Shown: in pieces, positions 1 to 13,100 of the stretch | How positions within the stretch are numbered: position 1 is the stretch's first letter | Layout: every line of letters starts with the position of its first letter | Source: Patiria pectinifera | Lineage: Eukaryota; Echinodermata; Asteroidea; Valvatida; Asterinidae | NCBI GenBank assembly: GCA_029964075.1 | Contig: CM057146.1 | Span: 8,575,501 to 8,639,500 of the forward strand | DNA length: 64,000 bases | Reading direction: 5' to 3' | Notes under the pieces: model-generated | Told to the model about the DNA's origin: nothing | Databases searched by the model: none | Seen by the model: the letters and a program-made list of their open reading frames with translations, nothing else | Program-made: the position numbers and the translations under genes

Positions 1-982
1 TATGCTCTCAAGCCAGTATGTGATGTACCGGTAGTATGTCCTGTCCACTGGTCTCTCGAATTTGCTATGGGCTCCGTGCGCCAACAAAAGAGGGCGCGTT
101 TTTACCTCTTTTGAGAGCCCTGTGGACGGGACACACAGCGTGCGCATTCTGTACTGTACTGGTTCGTGCGAAGTATGCACGACTTCCTGAATGTGCAAAA
201 GCTATAGCCACTGCGTCTTTGCGTGAGCTTCAGGCCTCATCGAGTCGGCGCGAATACATTCGAATTCAACTTGCGATGGTCTCGAAGCAAGGGCGGATCC
301 AGGGGGGGCCAAAGGGCGCCCTGGCCCCCCCCCCCCCCCCCCAAAAAAAAAAACGAAACCAATTTTTTTTTTTTTTTTTTATGTGACATCACAATAAAGG
401 CAGGCAATGAGTACACCACCATCTTTTCCTCAAAAAAACATTGGTTAAAGTGGTCAGAAATTGCCTCAGATCGCACCACAGAGCATCTAGAATCAAAAAA
501 AATTTCGGGGCCCTTAAGCGGGCCCCGAACCCCACGCCATAATTTTTTTGACCCACTTTTTTGGGGGACCAAATTTTTTTTTGCCCCCCCCCCCCCAAAA
601 ATTGTGTTCTGGATCCGCCCTTGTCTCCGAGACTAATCCCCGCCTCGTGTAACTGTGGATACATTGGAAACACGCAGTGGATGGATCGGGAACCAGTCTA
701 GGTCTCCCCCAACTCTCCTTTTCTGGCCGTTGATGGGGTACTTGTGCACGGATCCCATAAAGCACCCCCTCTTTATCCGGACAGAGCCAAGGAGTTTGGA
801 ATATTTAGTCGTATGCATCTCTAATGATCTACCTTTTCTTCTTGTTCACTGTACTTCTCAGGTTGCTCAGATGAGGCCGACGCATTCAACACCACGGAAT
901 ATACCGAACACCATCCTTTCAACGGACTAACCTGTGATCCGAGTGCCTTGTCCTTTGACGGAGTGCGCACAGGTCAAAGGTC
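1..982. other. Sequence upstream of iRhom exon 1
   Basis: It holds a fragment (about 67-145) resembling 42972-43055, a hAT-like element at 288-623, and a 624-982 stretch that may include the 5' UTR and promoter. I see no convincing TATA box next to 983. The transcription start is not determinable here. Confidence 0.4.
288..623 (+). mobile_element. hAT-like non-autonomous element, copy 1
   Basis: Terminal inverted repeats CAAGGGCGGATCCAG and CTGGATCCGCCCTTG, with poly-G/C and poly-A/T runs and an internal conserved segment (GTCAGAAATTGCCTCAGATC). Flanks TCTCGAAG and TCTCCGAG agree at 6 of 8 positions, an eroded 8-bp target duplication. No transposase. Confidence 0.75.
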
Positions 983-1110
983 ATGTCTGGGTCACCAGAT
1001 TGGGGTCGCTACTCCCAGATGAGCGACCCCGGCGCGGAGGAAGCCATGGGCATCGATGGGGCGCTGTCCCCGGCTCAGTCTGCCATCATACAAGCGGGAA
1101 CATGGAGAAA
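983..1110 (+). CDS. RHBDF: iRhom exon 1 (probable start exon)
   Basis: An open frame starts at ATG 983, with an in-frame stop at 956-958 and G at -3. It runs into a perfect donor, AAA|GTAAGT, at 1110/1111. The 128 nt leave phase 2, which joins in frame to the acceptor at 9810/9811, reading TWRK-YFLEM. The encoded start is [12 protein letters not shown]. The segment is GC-richer than its surroundings. I see no similarity to vertebrate N-termini, so this exon is inferred from frame and splice sites. A second in-frame ATG at 1019 is possible. Confidence 0.55.
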
Positions 1111-4100
1111 GTAAGTCAGAGTAATGATACCAAAACAGTCTTCCTTTTGAAAACGGACAAGAGTTCCATGAAAGATGTGACTGTTTCAGATTTAAAGAAA
1201 CTACCCTTTTTGGATAGTCAGTTGACATCTTTGGATTTTATATAAAAGACAGGAATTAAAAGATTTTGTGAATTAACTTCAAATTTTCTTCTGATTGTAA
1301 GTACATATGGTTCTCCTTCTTGAGTTTTCTCCTCTCATGAACTTGTTAACAAAAAAAACAGATTCAATGTTTGCATTGGGTCTGAAAGTATGTACATTTC
1401 AAAACCAATGACATGGTCGCTTAATTGCAGTGTTGGGATGATTATACTATATTACAGTGTTGGAGCAAAGGCTTTGACCCTCAAGGCCAAGGCCAAGGCC
1501 AAGGCTTTGACCCTCAAGGCTAAGGCCAAGGCCAAGGCTTTGACCTTCAAGCCTCGAGGCCAAGGCCAAGGCTTAACACTCAAGGCCAAGGCCAAGGCCA
1601 AGGCCCTGTTTTATGAAATGACCACTGATATAGAACTAATTATAGTCACATGAGTGACACATCATCACGCAAGGGCGGATCCAGAACACAATTGGGGGGG
1701 GGCAAAGAAATTTTGGTCCCCCCAAAAAAGTGGGTCCAAAAATTACGGCTTGGGCTTCGGGGCCCGCTTTAATAAGGGCCCCGAAAAAAAATTTGGATTC
1801 AAGATGCTCTGTGGTGCGATTTGAGGCAATTTCTGACCATTTTAACCGATGTTTTTTTAGGAAAAGATGGTGGTGTACTCATTGCCTGCCTTTATTACGA
1901 CGTCACATAAAAAAAATGGTTTCGGTTTTTTGGGGGGGGGGGCATGGCCCCTTTTGGCCCCCCTGGACCGCCCTTATCATCACGAATTGCTCATTACGAA
2001 GAACAACATTTCTTTAATTGCAATCAACATGCTCGCATAGGCCTACACCGTTTTATGACTGCACTGTACCTAAAGTATAAGTTCAGGTCTTCAATATGGT
2101 TTAACTAAACAAAATAATGATTTACTTCTATATTGACACACAATTCTCCCAAGTGTAACAAAAGGGGGATCCAAGAAACTGATTTCGGAAATTTTTATTT
2201 GCTGGCCCAACATGGTCAGAAATATCAGCATTATCTAAAACAGATACATGCAAATCTTTAGCACTTATCAGGGAGACATATACATGTACAACCAATCAGA
2301 TCTATTCCATAGTTATATACAATTAAAGTGATCATCTCATTAGCTCCACAAGTGTACGGAATATTTTTGCAGCAAATCTACTACAATGGTAACAAAATGT
2401 GATGCTACAAAAGTGGAAGTGTGCCCAACACACAAATCTATAGGGTGCTTCCCTCCTCCATGGTAATACGATTAAAATGGTAACAGCAAAATTTCGAACA
2501 GATTTATCTGGAAAATGCAAAATTCTATGGGCCTTGAAGAGCCTTGACTCAAAATTGCAAGGCCCTGAACCCTCAAGGCCAAGGCCAAGGCTTTTGCCCT
2601 CAAGCCTCGAGGCCAAGGCCAAGGCCCTAAAATCCAGCCTTAAGGCAGCCTTAAGGCCAAGGCCCAGCATCAAGGCACTACATCACTGCTATATTATTCA
2701 TAATAGCAGGAATGTAAACACCTGCCACATGTAACAGTTACAATGGAACAAATGTGGATATTGGATATCCATCACTGTTAGTTTGTGTTTTGACATGTGC
2801 CGTAGCACTGGTTTAAACAGTGCACAGGAACAACTTACACAAGGCATAACATAATTATCTTGTCAATGTACATGTACATGTACATGTACGTACCGTACAT
2901 TTACGTGTATATAATGGTTCATGAGTAATCAGTATTTTGGTTTATTTCTGACAAAGCTGTATTAAACATCTGTAAAATGTGCCGCTGCACATATGGCTGC
3001 ATTGCAAAAATCCTCATCCCTTTTCATTAAATGCCGACCTGTTGGGCCCAGATTGGTATAAATGACTCTGGACTCTGCCCGGGTGAGCCGAATCAAGTGC
3101 CCATTTGCAATTCCGAGGGTCTGCATAATGGTTCTGCAGCTCTTCTTCCTTCCGTGCCTTCGAGCGCTGCATGTAATTCGGTTTCAAACTGGCATATTAA
3201 GCGCCGGTTCGTGATCCATTTACAGCAGGCTGGGGCAGCCGCCGCTGGTATTTACACCGAAATTGAATGAAACGCATTCCGGTCTCCGTCGATATGAAGC
3301 GTGTGATGTGTTGAGCTTGACCGAAAGTGAATTTTTTTGCCGGGTCTGTCTGTAAGCTGAAGTATGGCGGATTGAGGTGTGGGGGAATTTCAGGCATTTA
3401 TTGATGCTCTCTGTGGTACTGTGCAAAGTGTAGCAAATGGGACCTGTGAATTTCATAGCAAACACGTTCTTTGAATTCCTTGAATAACTATCATGTTGTT
3501 GCAGATCATTGATATTGTGGTGGTGTGTTTTTTTTCAAGTGATAATTGTGCTGTATGTGCAAGGTGGCTCGTTTAATTAAAGATATACGTAGTCCATCAT
3601 TTGTAATTTGTGCATTTTGTTCGTTTGAAGCAACAAAAGTGCTCAAAATCTAAAGAAGGGTGCTGAACAACTAACCTGATGAAGTTTCAGCTCAGCTTCA
3701 GCTGTATATTCCGAGAAAAACAGCATTCTAGGATCTCAATTTCAAATCAAAAGTTGCTGAATCATGTTTTGAATTGGGCCTGAATTCAGCGTCCGAGACA
3801 CGTTCTCACTGAGCCGATTGCAGCTACGCGATGTCGCGCACTGATCCGACGAATTATAGCAACCGCGCGTGCGTGTGCGTCGTGCCAATGCTTGCGCGCG
3901 CTTCGCCGAATAACAAAAGGAACTAGTACATGTTGTAATTTAAATTTCCTACGGTGCGTCTTAAGAAACACAGTTGGAAAGGCCTTCTTTTATTGATTTC
4001 TTCAAAATGACAGCTTGCCAGAAAGAATAAGTTTAGTCCCCTTACTATCTTTCAACCAAGTATGTTTTTCAACAATAATTACGCCAGTTACTATTCGGAT

Positions 4101-7100
4101 GGCTGCAAATGATGGACTATAGCTTTAATGAGGATTGTCCAGAAAGTAATGACTGCATAGTGCATAGGCAGTCATTCATGCACCATACTGACGTGATTTT
4201 TGACAAGTTATGCTGAAATACATAACACCTGTATTAACCCTAACTCCCCAGCATGATTTAGAAGGAACCATACCCATCCTGGCAAATTCCAACACCATAT
4301 GGGAAACTGCACACACACATATTTCTGACTTTGTTTCTGAAGGTGTGCCGACCCAATGTAAAAGACTGTCAGTTTAGGGGTACTGTACCCATCCTGACAG
4401 ATTCCAACAAAACATGCCGTTGGGGTTTGAGGGGTTGAGTGCTGTTAGGGTTAAAAATAGATCTGTTTTGATTTTATTTATGTACTGAGTCAGTAGTATT
4501 AGAAGTACTCAATGATGAACCAGATCTTCTGAAAACAATGCAGAAAATAGAAATCTGGATCTGTCTCTAACAACTTTCAGTTCCCATGTGTCGTGACTGT
4601 ACATTCAAAAATGTACCCAACCAGAAGCAATAATCAACCCCCTGCTATTTAAACAGTCACAGACAGTCAACATTTCCATCCACTTCCCCTGCTATAGTTT
4701 TAATACAGGCTAGTCACCAACAGTCAGATTATATGTCAAGCAAGCACTGTGACTAGTCAAACTCAGTCCACAGACTATGAACAGACACAGCAGGCAAGTT
4801 GTGGGCACACAGCTGGCTTATCAATTACCCACAGTCAAAGCAAAGCTGTATCAAGTTACATAAACAGTCACAGCCAGTCAATCCTGCTTTATGTACATGT
4901 ACATACCGGTAGGCTGGGAGTTCTTAACTGTGGGCGGATCCAGAGGGATGGCCAACGGGGGCCATGGGCCCCCAAAAACGAACCCCATTTTTTTGTTTAT
5001 TGATGTTGCTATAAAGGCAGGCACTCCAAACCAAAAAAATGGTCAAAGTGGTCAGAAATTGCCTCAGATCACACCACAGAGCATTTAGAATCCAAAAATT
5101 TTCAGGGTCCTGGCGGGCCCGGAACCCCACGCCTTAATTTTTTGACCCACTTTTTGGGGACCAAATTTTTTTGTTGGCCCCCCAAAAATTGTGTTCTTGA
5201 TCCGCCCTTGAAAGGACTACATGTATACTTGGCAAAGAGTGTATTTTTTTGCTGGAGGGTTACTGGGGATGATAAATTGCAAACATGTAAAAACTACTCT
5301 TTAGGAGTTCATACATTGTACATAAGGGTACCTGCCTTGATGTCAAATTAAAGTGAGAAAGTGCAGTCATTGATATTGGCCTTCCTTACAGCAGTCTTCA
5401 TTTTGTACAAGTTTGCTTTCAGAGACTGGGTAAGTGAAGTCCCTAAAATTTGGAACCACACAGTGCCAGTGCTAGCCTTGATTTCTCCACGGAGCTTCTC
5501 TGAGTCATAGCACAAAATGTACATGTCAGCCTTGAGATGTTATTGATGTACAGTCTTTGTACCTTGGAAGTTGTTAATCAAAAAAGTTACCCTGATTTGT
5601 CAACACCTACAGTATGGCACATTGAATTGCTTTTTTTAATGTGCCATAGCCATAGGCCTTATTTGGAACAAACGAGGGAGGTGTGATTAAAATGCAATTT
5701 GCACTGATTACAATGCATGTCCGTAATAGTGAAATCAATGTACATGTACTGAACATGTACATTGTACAGTGTGCTAGACCTGGCTGCTTGTTCAAAAGGG
5801 AGTTAATTTCACACTGTCGTCTGCCTATACCCATGTTAAAATCAACACTGGTCCACCGGAAGTGGAACCAGATCACATAAAACATGGGTAGACCATAGAG
5901 CAAGGAACAAGGCATGTACATGTACATGTACATTGTACTGATCTGATACACCGTGCCCTCTGGAGACGTGTGTACAGTAGTGAACAAAAGATTGTATACG
6001 TCTCCACAGGACAATTTCTGTAGATGAATACGTCTCCACAAGATTTTCACGAAATAGATATATGGATTTTACTCAAAAACTAGGAATTTCCAAGGTGGGT
6101 TGATCCATCGCAAATAGAAGAGTTTTAGAAAAGGGATATGAAGTCCAAATTTTAGCCAAGGAAATTAATTCTGGTTAAAATAAGAGCATTTTGAAACTTC
6201 ACTTTCAAACTCGAAAACTTTACTACAAAAGAACAAAGAAATGCCTCCACAAGGATACAAATTTCAGTATGTGTGTTCACACCAGTGTGTACACTGCAGG
6301 TACATTTGTAGGCTGAAGAATTTTGATTTTCTCCATGGTAGAGCCTGCCAACCCTGGTCTACATACACCAGGGTTGGATTTTTACCTTTTGTACAGCGCC
6401 GGCCAGACCCGTGTAGAAGCTGTGTTTTGGATTCTTGCTAGTGTGCAAGGGGTTCTCCAAATCTCTGTGTTGGACCCAGTTACAACACTGAGAATTTGGA
6501 AAATATGAAAGGGCCTTACATGTACCGAACATACATACATTTTTGTAATTGTGCCAGGCCTGGCTGTGTGTCAGAAAAAGAGAGTTTGATGAGCTAAGAA
6601 TGGAAGTTATAGACCCTTACCTTCAAAGCTGTCTGCATCTTTTTATCTGCTGCCAACAAATGTGCGTGTGAAGCAAGTTCTCATACCTGGCTATACCATG
6701 ATCAGACCACTACCACCTCCTGTTTTCATCTGACGTCAAGAGTCTAATGCTTGGTGGGTAGCAGTAATTTTCCCCTACTCGGCTCAAAAGCAGTTTGACC
6801 TAGACATTTTCGGGAGGTTATTATGATTTACATTATGGGCAGCTGTTGGGCATCTTTAGACCTGATCTCCCCCCCCCCCCATGCTGTTCCCTGCCTGCTG
6901 TGGGTTTAATAAGCCTCCAGTCTAGTCCAGGAATGCGTGCTTGTAGCAGGATGACTGTTGGGAAATTTACATTTCACTGTGGTCTTATGGGATATGGACA
7001 GCATTTTGAAAAGTATTATTGTCTCAGGGTTTCTTGTTTTGTTCAACTGATGAGAATACCGTTACACTCCGGAAGTAATTTTTACAAATACCGGTACATG

Positions 7101-10100
7101 TACGTGTATGTACATATGTAATTCTTTACGCAAACCATGTACATGTACATGTACATGTACTGTGTAGTTTTGGGCAGATCATGGAGCTACCGGTATATAA
7201 AATCCTTTTTAGCTCCATGGACAGACTCAGAATATTTTCTAAAAAGCATCCGTACTTTAATGAAGAGAACACTATTTTTCTTGTCCCGGGCCAATTTGTT
7301 TTGACAGTGTTATGTCTCATTAGAAAACTTAACAGGTAGGGGTAATGCTTAAAAATAGGTTATAAGATAATTTGCAAGTTCCAAACTTTTTCTATCTTTT
7401 GGGATGCCATACATCAAAAAGCTTTAATGTCATGAATATCACGACACTGCCAACCCAAGACACCGGCAAAAAACAACAAAAGGATGTCAGATTGTTCTCC
7501 TTAATTATAACTTAAGTGTAGCGTTTAAAAATGTGTTGAGCCGACGATAAAAAGGCTACAGTTGTACTGTGTGACATACATGGGAACTCTCTGTGCCAAG
7601 TCATAAATCATATTGTTTTGACTTCATAGCGTGTGATTGAACTTTTTTTATCACTTCACTGGTGGTATCAGGAAATACATAAATGTTTAACAAAACTGGA
7701 AAGTTAAGGTTTTTTATGTTTCAATCCATTTTTTTCCGTATAGACTGTTTTTGCTCCAAAAGAAAACAAATTTTGACACAAAGGATATTTTGAAGTGTTG
7801 TTTTCAAAATAACAAAAGTGCGGATAAAATTATTGCTTTTCAACTGTTTAGTGATCGTTTCATTGATCTACGGTATATTTATCACGCTATGTAAAAGAAT
7901 GTAAAACTGTATGTACATCTGAAACTCGTAACCCAAACATTAAAAATTAAGGATTATTTTTTTACATTTGAGGGAGAACAGTGTGATAAAATGTACTTGT
8001 AAGTTGTATACTAGCTCCCCCCCCCCCCCAAAAAAAATAATTCTAAGAAAAGGCCTGGGCCTATGGGACCATCTATCTGCTCAGTGGCATCCGAAGAGTG
8101 TGCCATCGCCTGCTAACAGTGTTGCAGCTGTTAAAACTCAAGAGATTCACTTTCAAGGTGGAACATTTTATGTGGTATAAACATTGACAAGCCCTGATTG
8201 CAAAAATTCTTTTCATATTGCACATAATCGCTTTGATACCATTCTTGGATGAGTGATATGGAACGCAAGGCATTCGACCTGTCCACAAAATGAAGCTGAA
8301 TTTTGAGGCGGATTTTCTGATGGAACCAGAACTTTATAAATTATGGGTACATTGTATTTGTCAACGCCTAGAAATTGATGTATAAAAATGCCATTTATTG
8401 AGCAGTTATGTACTTTGTAAAAAATTGGAAGCAAGAAAAAATCATACCAAGCGACAAGTCACAAAAGTCACAATTTTACAATGTAACAGGTTGACATCGG
8501 AGGGTACAAAACATGCATTGTGTGCAAGCATACAGCAATACGTGTTTGTTACACACATAACTTCAAATTGTTATTTGCCGATTTTGCTTACAAATAAACT
8601 ACGACTACGTATTACTCTACACTTTATGATTAACCTTGAATAAACCTAGGTTGTCAAAAAAATCTAACAACTCACCAAATAATCCAATCCAAAGCCAGGT
8701 CATCAGGAAAAAAAGTACAAGTCCATTATCTTCACAATTACTTCATACCAACGAACACCCTGGACTTTTTTTTATCACTGCCTCATAATGTCCATGCAAT
8801 GATATGTGTCTCTTGAGAGACACCAAGCACTTGTTTTGGTTCCCCCCAGATGGTACCTGATCCCCAAGAATGGCTTTTGGGGTGCACTGGTTGACCCTGT
8901 CATTGGCCCACGGGGTGGTGTTATCGGGGAGTCTTGCTACCCAGCGCAGTCTAGCCACAAAGGTCACACGTTCTTGGAGCAACAAGTCTCGCTGTCATCA
9001 TTACTTGAGACACTGTGGACCTACTCCTGATCCTGGCGTGTATTTTGAGGAGTTGTGTTGGTAGCAAGCTGTGTCTCCACCCACATACCGTTGCTGATTC
9101 CATCTGTGGAAGTTGCACACTGCGTGGTTCATGGTCTTCTGGTGTGGAAAACACATACATGTGCCTATAGCTGTAAGCTTATAAATATTGTCTGTACATG
9201 TGTACATATTTACAAGACAGTATTACTGTAAGAAACTACCTTTACGTGCTGAGCACATGTCCTGGACAGTATCGCTATTGGAAGAGTGAGTTCCCATGTC
9301 TCCACCCACATACCGTTGCTGTTGCTGATACCATCTGTGGAAGTTGCACACTGCATGATTCATGGTCTTCTGGTATGGAAAAGTGTTCTACAAGCTGAAA
9401 TACCGGTAGCATAACAAATTTGTTTGTACTTAACAAGACAACAATGTGAGGAAGTGAGGAAGTGCCGGTACTTGTGCTTGTCCAATATAGTGCCGTCCAG
9501 ATGTCCACAGTATAGTGCTGTGCTCATGCAGTATCACTAGTGAACTATAAACGGCAGACCATTACTAGTGTGATCCCATGCGTCCACCCATGTATTGCTG
9601 ATTGATACCATCCATGGAAGTTGTACACTACACGGTGTTGTTCACTTAGTGTAGACCACATGTAAATGTATTCTTTTTCTGTACAATACATGTACATGTT
9701 TACAAGAAAACGCCAACTAGGAAATACTGTTCACATTCTGGTAGTTGTAGTTGTGCTTGTGAAGGAATCTCAATGCTGCTAAATTCCTAGTGAGTTCTCG
9801 TCGGAGTCAGATACTTTCTCGAGATGTCGGTGTCGTCCTCGGTTGTGGAGGAGAAGAAGGTGAACCGTGTTTCCTTCCTGGATCCGGAGCTGGAAGGGAG
9901 TAGGAATAGCGCGGTGGGATCCAGGGACGAGGAAGATGGAAGTTCCAGTAATCGCGAGACGTCTGTCGTGACGGAAGAAGATGCCGATGGCTCGGAGGAA
10001 AACTTGTTGGAGCAGAATGCGAGGTAAAGCCGGGGGTCAAATTATGGTCATCATCTTAAGTTTCGTGACCATTCGTAACATACCGGTTTATTAATCTGAT

Positions 10101-13100
10101 CAAAAACATATTTGGGTGATTTTTTTTTTTTTTTGGAGTAATGGACATCATTTAATACAAACATTCAAAAATGAAACTGTCAAGATATCCTACTTGATTG
10201 TAAGTAAATCATAGGATCATGTATCCTGTGAAATCATTGCACCTTGTAGTATGCTGTCATTTTTTAGGAAAAGAAGAATGACCATCATGTCTTTGCAGTG
10301 GATAGGACCAAACCATCATGCTTTCAATGGAAACCTAACATTGAGAAAAATAGATATACACATGTATGGAATTTACTCAAAAAAAGGAATTTCCAAGGTG
10401 GGTTGATCTGTCTCAAATGGAAGAGTTTTAGAAAAGGGATATTAAGTCCGAATTACAGCCAAGGAAATTAATTCTGGTAAAAATAAGAGCATTTTGAAAT
10501 TTCACTTTCAAACTTGAAAACTTTACTACACGAGAACAAAGAAATGTCTCCACGAGGATACAAATTTCAGTATGTGTGCACCAATACACATGTTGTTTCT
10601 CGCACGTCCACAGAAAGCAAAACACTGGATTCACACAACAGCTCGATTTTTGAGATTCAAAATTTTGACCCCCCGAAATTCACTCTCATGTGGTTCTCGC
10701 AAGAATAACACAAAATGCCCAGTTTTAAAAGGGTGGTTGCATGGACATTTGTATCTTTAAAATGCTCTTTCCAATTACACGCAACATCAAAGTACATGTA
10801 CATGTATGTTCTGTAGCCCAATTAGGGCTTAATATAGCGTAATGTCAGTTTAAGGCATTTGACCCTCTGCATGGGAAAATCAAAGCTGATCACACATTTA
10901 CCAGTAGCCTCAGTAAAGTTAGTTTTGAGATTTTTGTAAAACAAGGTTTTTAACAATATCTTTCACATCAAGTTGCTTAAATATTCAGCAAGTTCATCTG
11001 ATGATTCATGTACCGGTACCTTGTATAATTTATGATATCAAGTCAAATTAATTGTGATTCGCCATTGGTGGGCCTATCAATGTTTGGCTTCATATTTTAT
11101 GTTCATGTCATTTTATGTTTACTTTGTTGATTCGTCTTCGTCAAGGTATCAAAGTCATACACTGTTCACTGTTCATAAACTGCGCTGGCAACATTTGCCC
11201 AGGCTTTTTAATGAGGAGTATACTGATATATCGGCCATAATAATTTGTGTTACAAATTGCAGCACATGTTTTTCTTATAAATGTTTCAATGGGAAGTAGC
11301 ATGAAAACAACATCTGGGCTGACAATTGACATACTTTTGATCAACAGTGATGCACATCACTGTATTTCATGCTGAGGAATGTAATCGTCATACAAATGTA
11401 CAAACAAAATTTTGATCATCCAGGATGTTTGTATCAAAATGTAAATTACCTGGTAGGCCACAAAATGCCAGATGTTATTGTCCAGATGAATACAATGCTC
11501 TAAATTGACAATTCATCATTATTGATCCATTTTTAAGCTGCATGTTGCAAAACTGATAGTAAACCCATTTAAAGTACGTTGTACCCACACTTTAAAGTTT
11601 ACACTTAAATTTATACACGTGTATACATCAATAAAACCTGTGCATACCAATGTAAATTGAATTTGGTATAATTGTAAAGTACGTACTGGTATAATAAGAG
11701 AGAAACTAACAGGTGTTTTGTGGCATGGCATCCCAGTGTCAGAAGGTCAGGTGCATGTTTATAGTCTCTCTGTGGTGGTGACTGCTGGGATCCTTGGAAA
11801 ATAAAATACTCCCACACTAGTTCAGTGGTTAAACTGTTCAGTGGTTAAACTCCTTCCAAGTTCCAACTACCGGTACATGTTATGTACATGTACATGTATA
11901 CAATTGGAAGTGTTTAAGATCACATCTGTGATTTTGTCATTAAAGGGAAAATACAACATTTGCAAACATCAAAAAATAAAACTACCAAATCATTTTGAAA
12001 TACAAATGTACCTTGCTGGACTGTTAGTGAATGACAGTGTAAAGCATCCTGTAAAATCATGGCACCTGGTATACTGTCATTTTCAAGAAAAGTGGTATTT
12101 TTGTATCAATTTCCAACGCTGGTCGGCTGACCAGCGTTGGAAAACACTGGCTTTTTTCAAATACTGGCCCCAATTGACCATCGCACTTGTTTGCAATCGA
12201 TTACAGTTTACACACCTATGAACGGGTACAAGCCAGCTAGACTGGTTCCCTGACCTTACAATTCCCCAATGTGTGTAAACTGCTCTGTTTCTTCTTATAT
12301 GGAGTCAGGGAACTAGACTACAGGAAAATTATTGTTTTCTTGGTTTTTATAGCATTTTCGAACCCAAAACCTCAAAAAAGTCAGTGTAACTATATTTGCT
12401 ATATATACACTGTACATGTTGTACATGTATTTCCAACCCCCAATTCCATCCATTTCTGAAAATTACAGCAAAAGCAAATGATGTATATTCCCTTTAAGTT
12501 GCCTTATTTAGAGGATGTCCAGAACTTTCTATTGGTAATTGTTACCAGGAAGGAGTCTATTTCCAGCCAGACCATGCTGTATTACGATCAATTTAACAGT
12601 ACTGACATGGTTTGGAAGGAAAATGAAAATGAGAACTCCTGTGGTTAACTTAAATGTGGGGAAAATAATGTGGCTTGGGCTAATGGGTCTTTCTATAAAA
12701 TTGGGGTTCACTTTTTCCCATCCCAACAAAAAGGGCTGTAAATGGCTCTGTAATATCAGTTTTATTATTGTCGCCATTACAGCCCTGCCGATAGTGCCGT
12801 TCTATGTATGAAAGATGTTGCTCCAGCAGTCGTATCTTTCACTTTGATTCCAAAAATCTTCCGAAATACATCACTGGACACTTTCATATAGCGGTACACC
12901 ATCATATTCCAGAGAGTTACACCATTCATAAAATATACACTCAAGTTTACCAAAACCATAAATTTTTCCATGGTGTGGTGTCTTGACAAAAATGAAAAAT
13001 ATTCAAGCATGTTGTGACGAGCTCGCCGCCATCTTGGTTTGATCTGCCATGACCGTGCCGCATGCCCCTTCCTGATCGTGAGAAGTCAGGGCGCCCGTCT

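Larger units (their letters stand above)
1111..9810 (+). other. iRhom intron 1 (8.7 kb)
   Basis: The intron is bounded by GTAAGT and CAG. It contains GGCCAA repeats, two hAT-like copies (1670-1976, 4930-5210), a TTAA-flanked element (3577-4128), a dispersed repeat (5941-6275), ACATGT arrays (2868-2890, 7090-7165) and three divergent tandem units (9068-9665). No further coding exon with good splice sites was found. 7,200-8,750 is AT-rich with nothing recognisable. Confidence 0.5.

Noticed and set aside
223-636. Overlapping frames of 111-137 residues
   Set aside because: They translate homopolymer runs of the hAT-like element.
1390-1653. KAKAKA-rich 87-residue frame
   Set aside because: The GGCCAA hexamer repeat read in frame.
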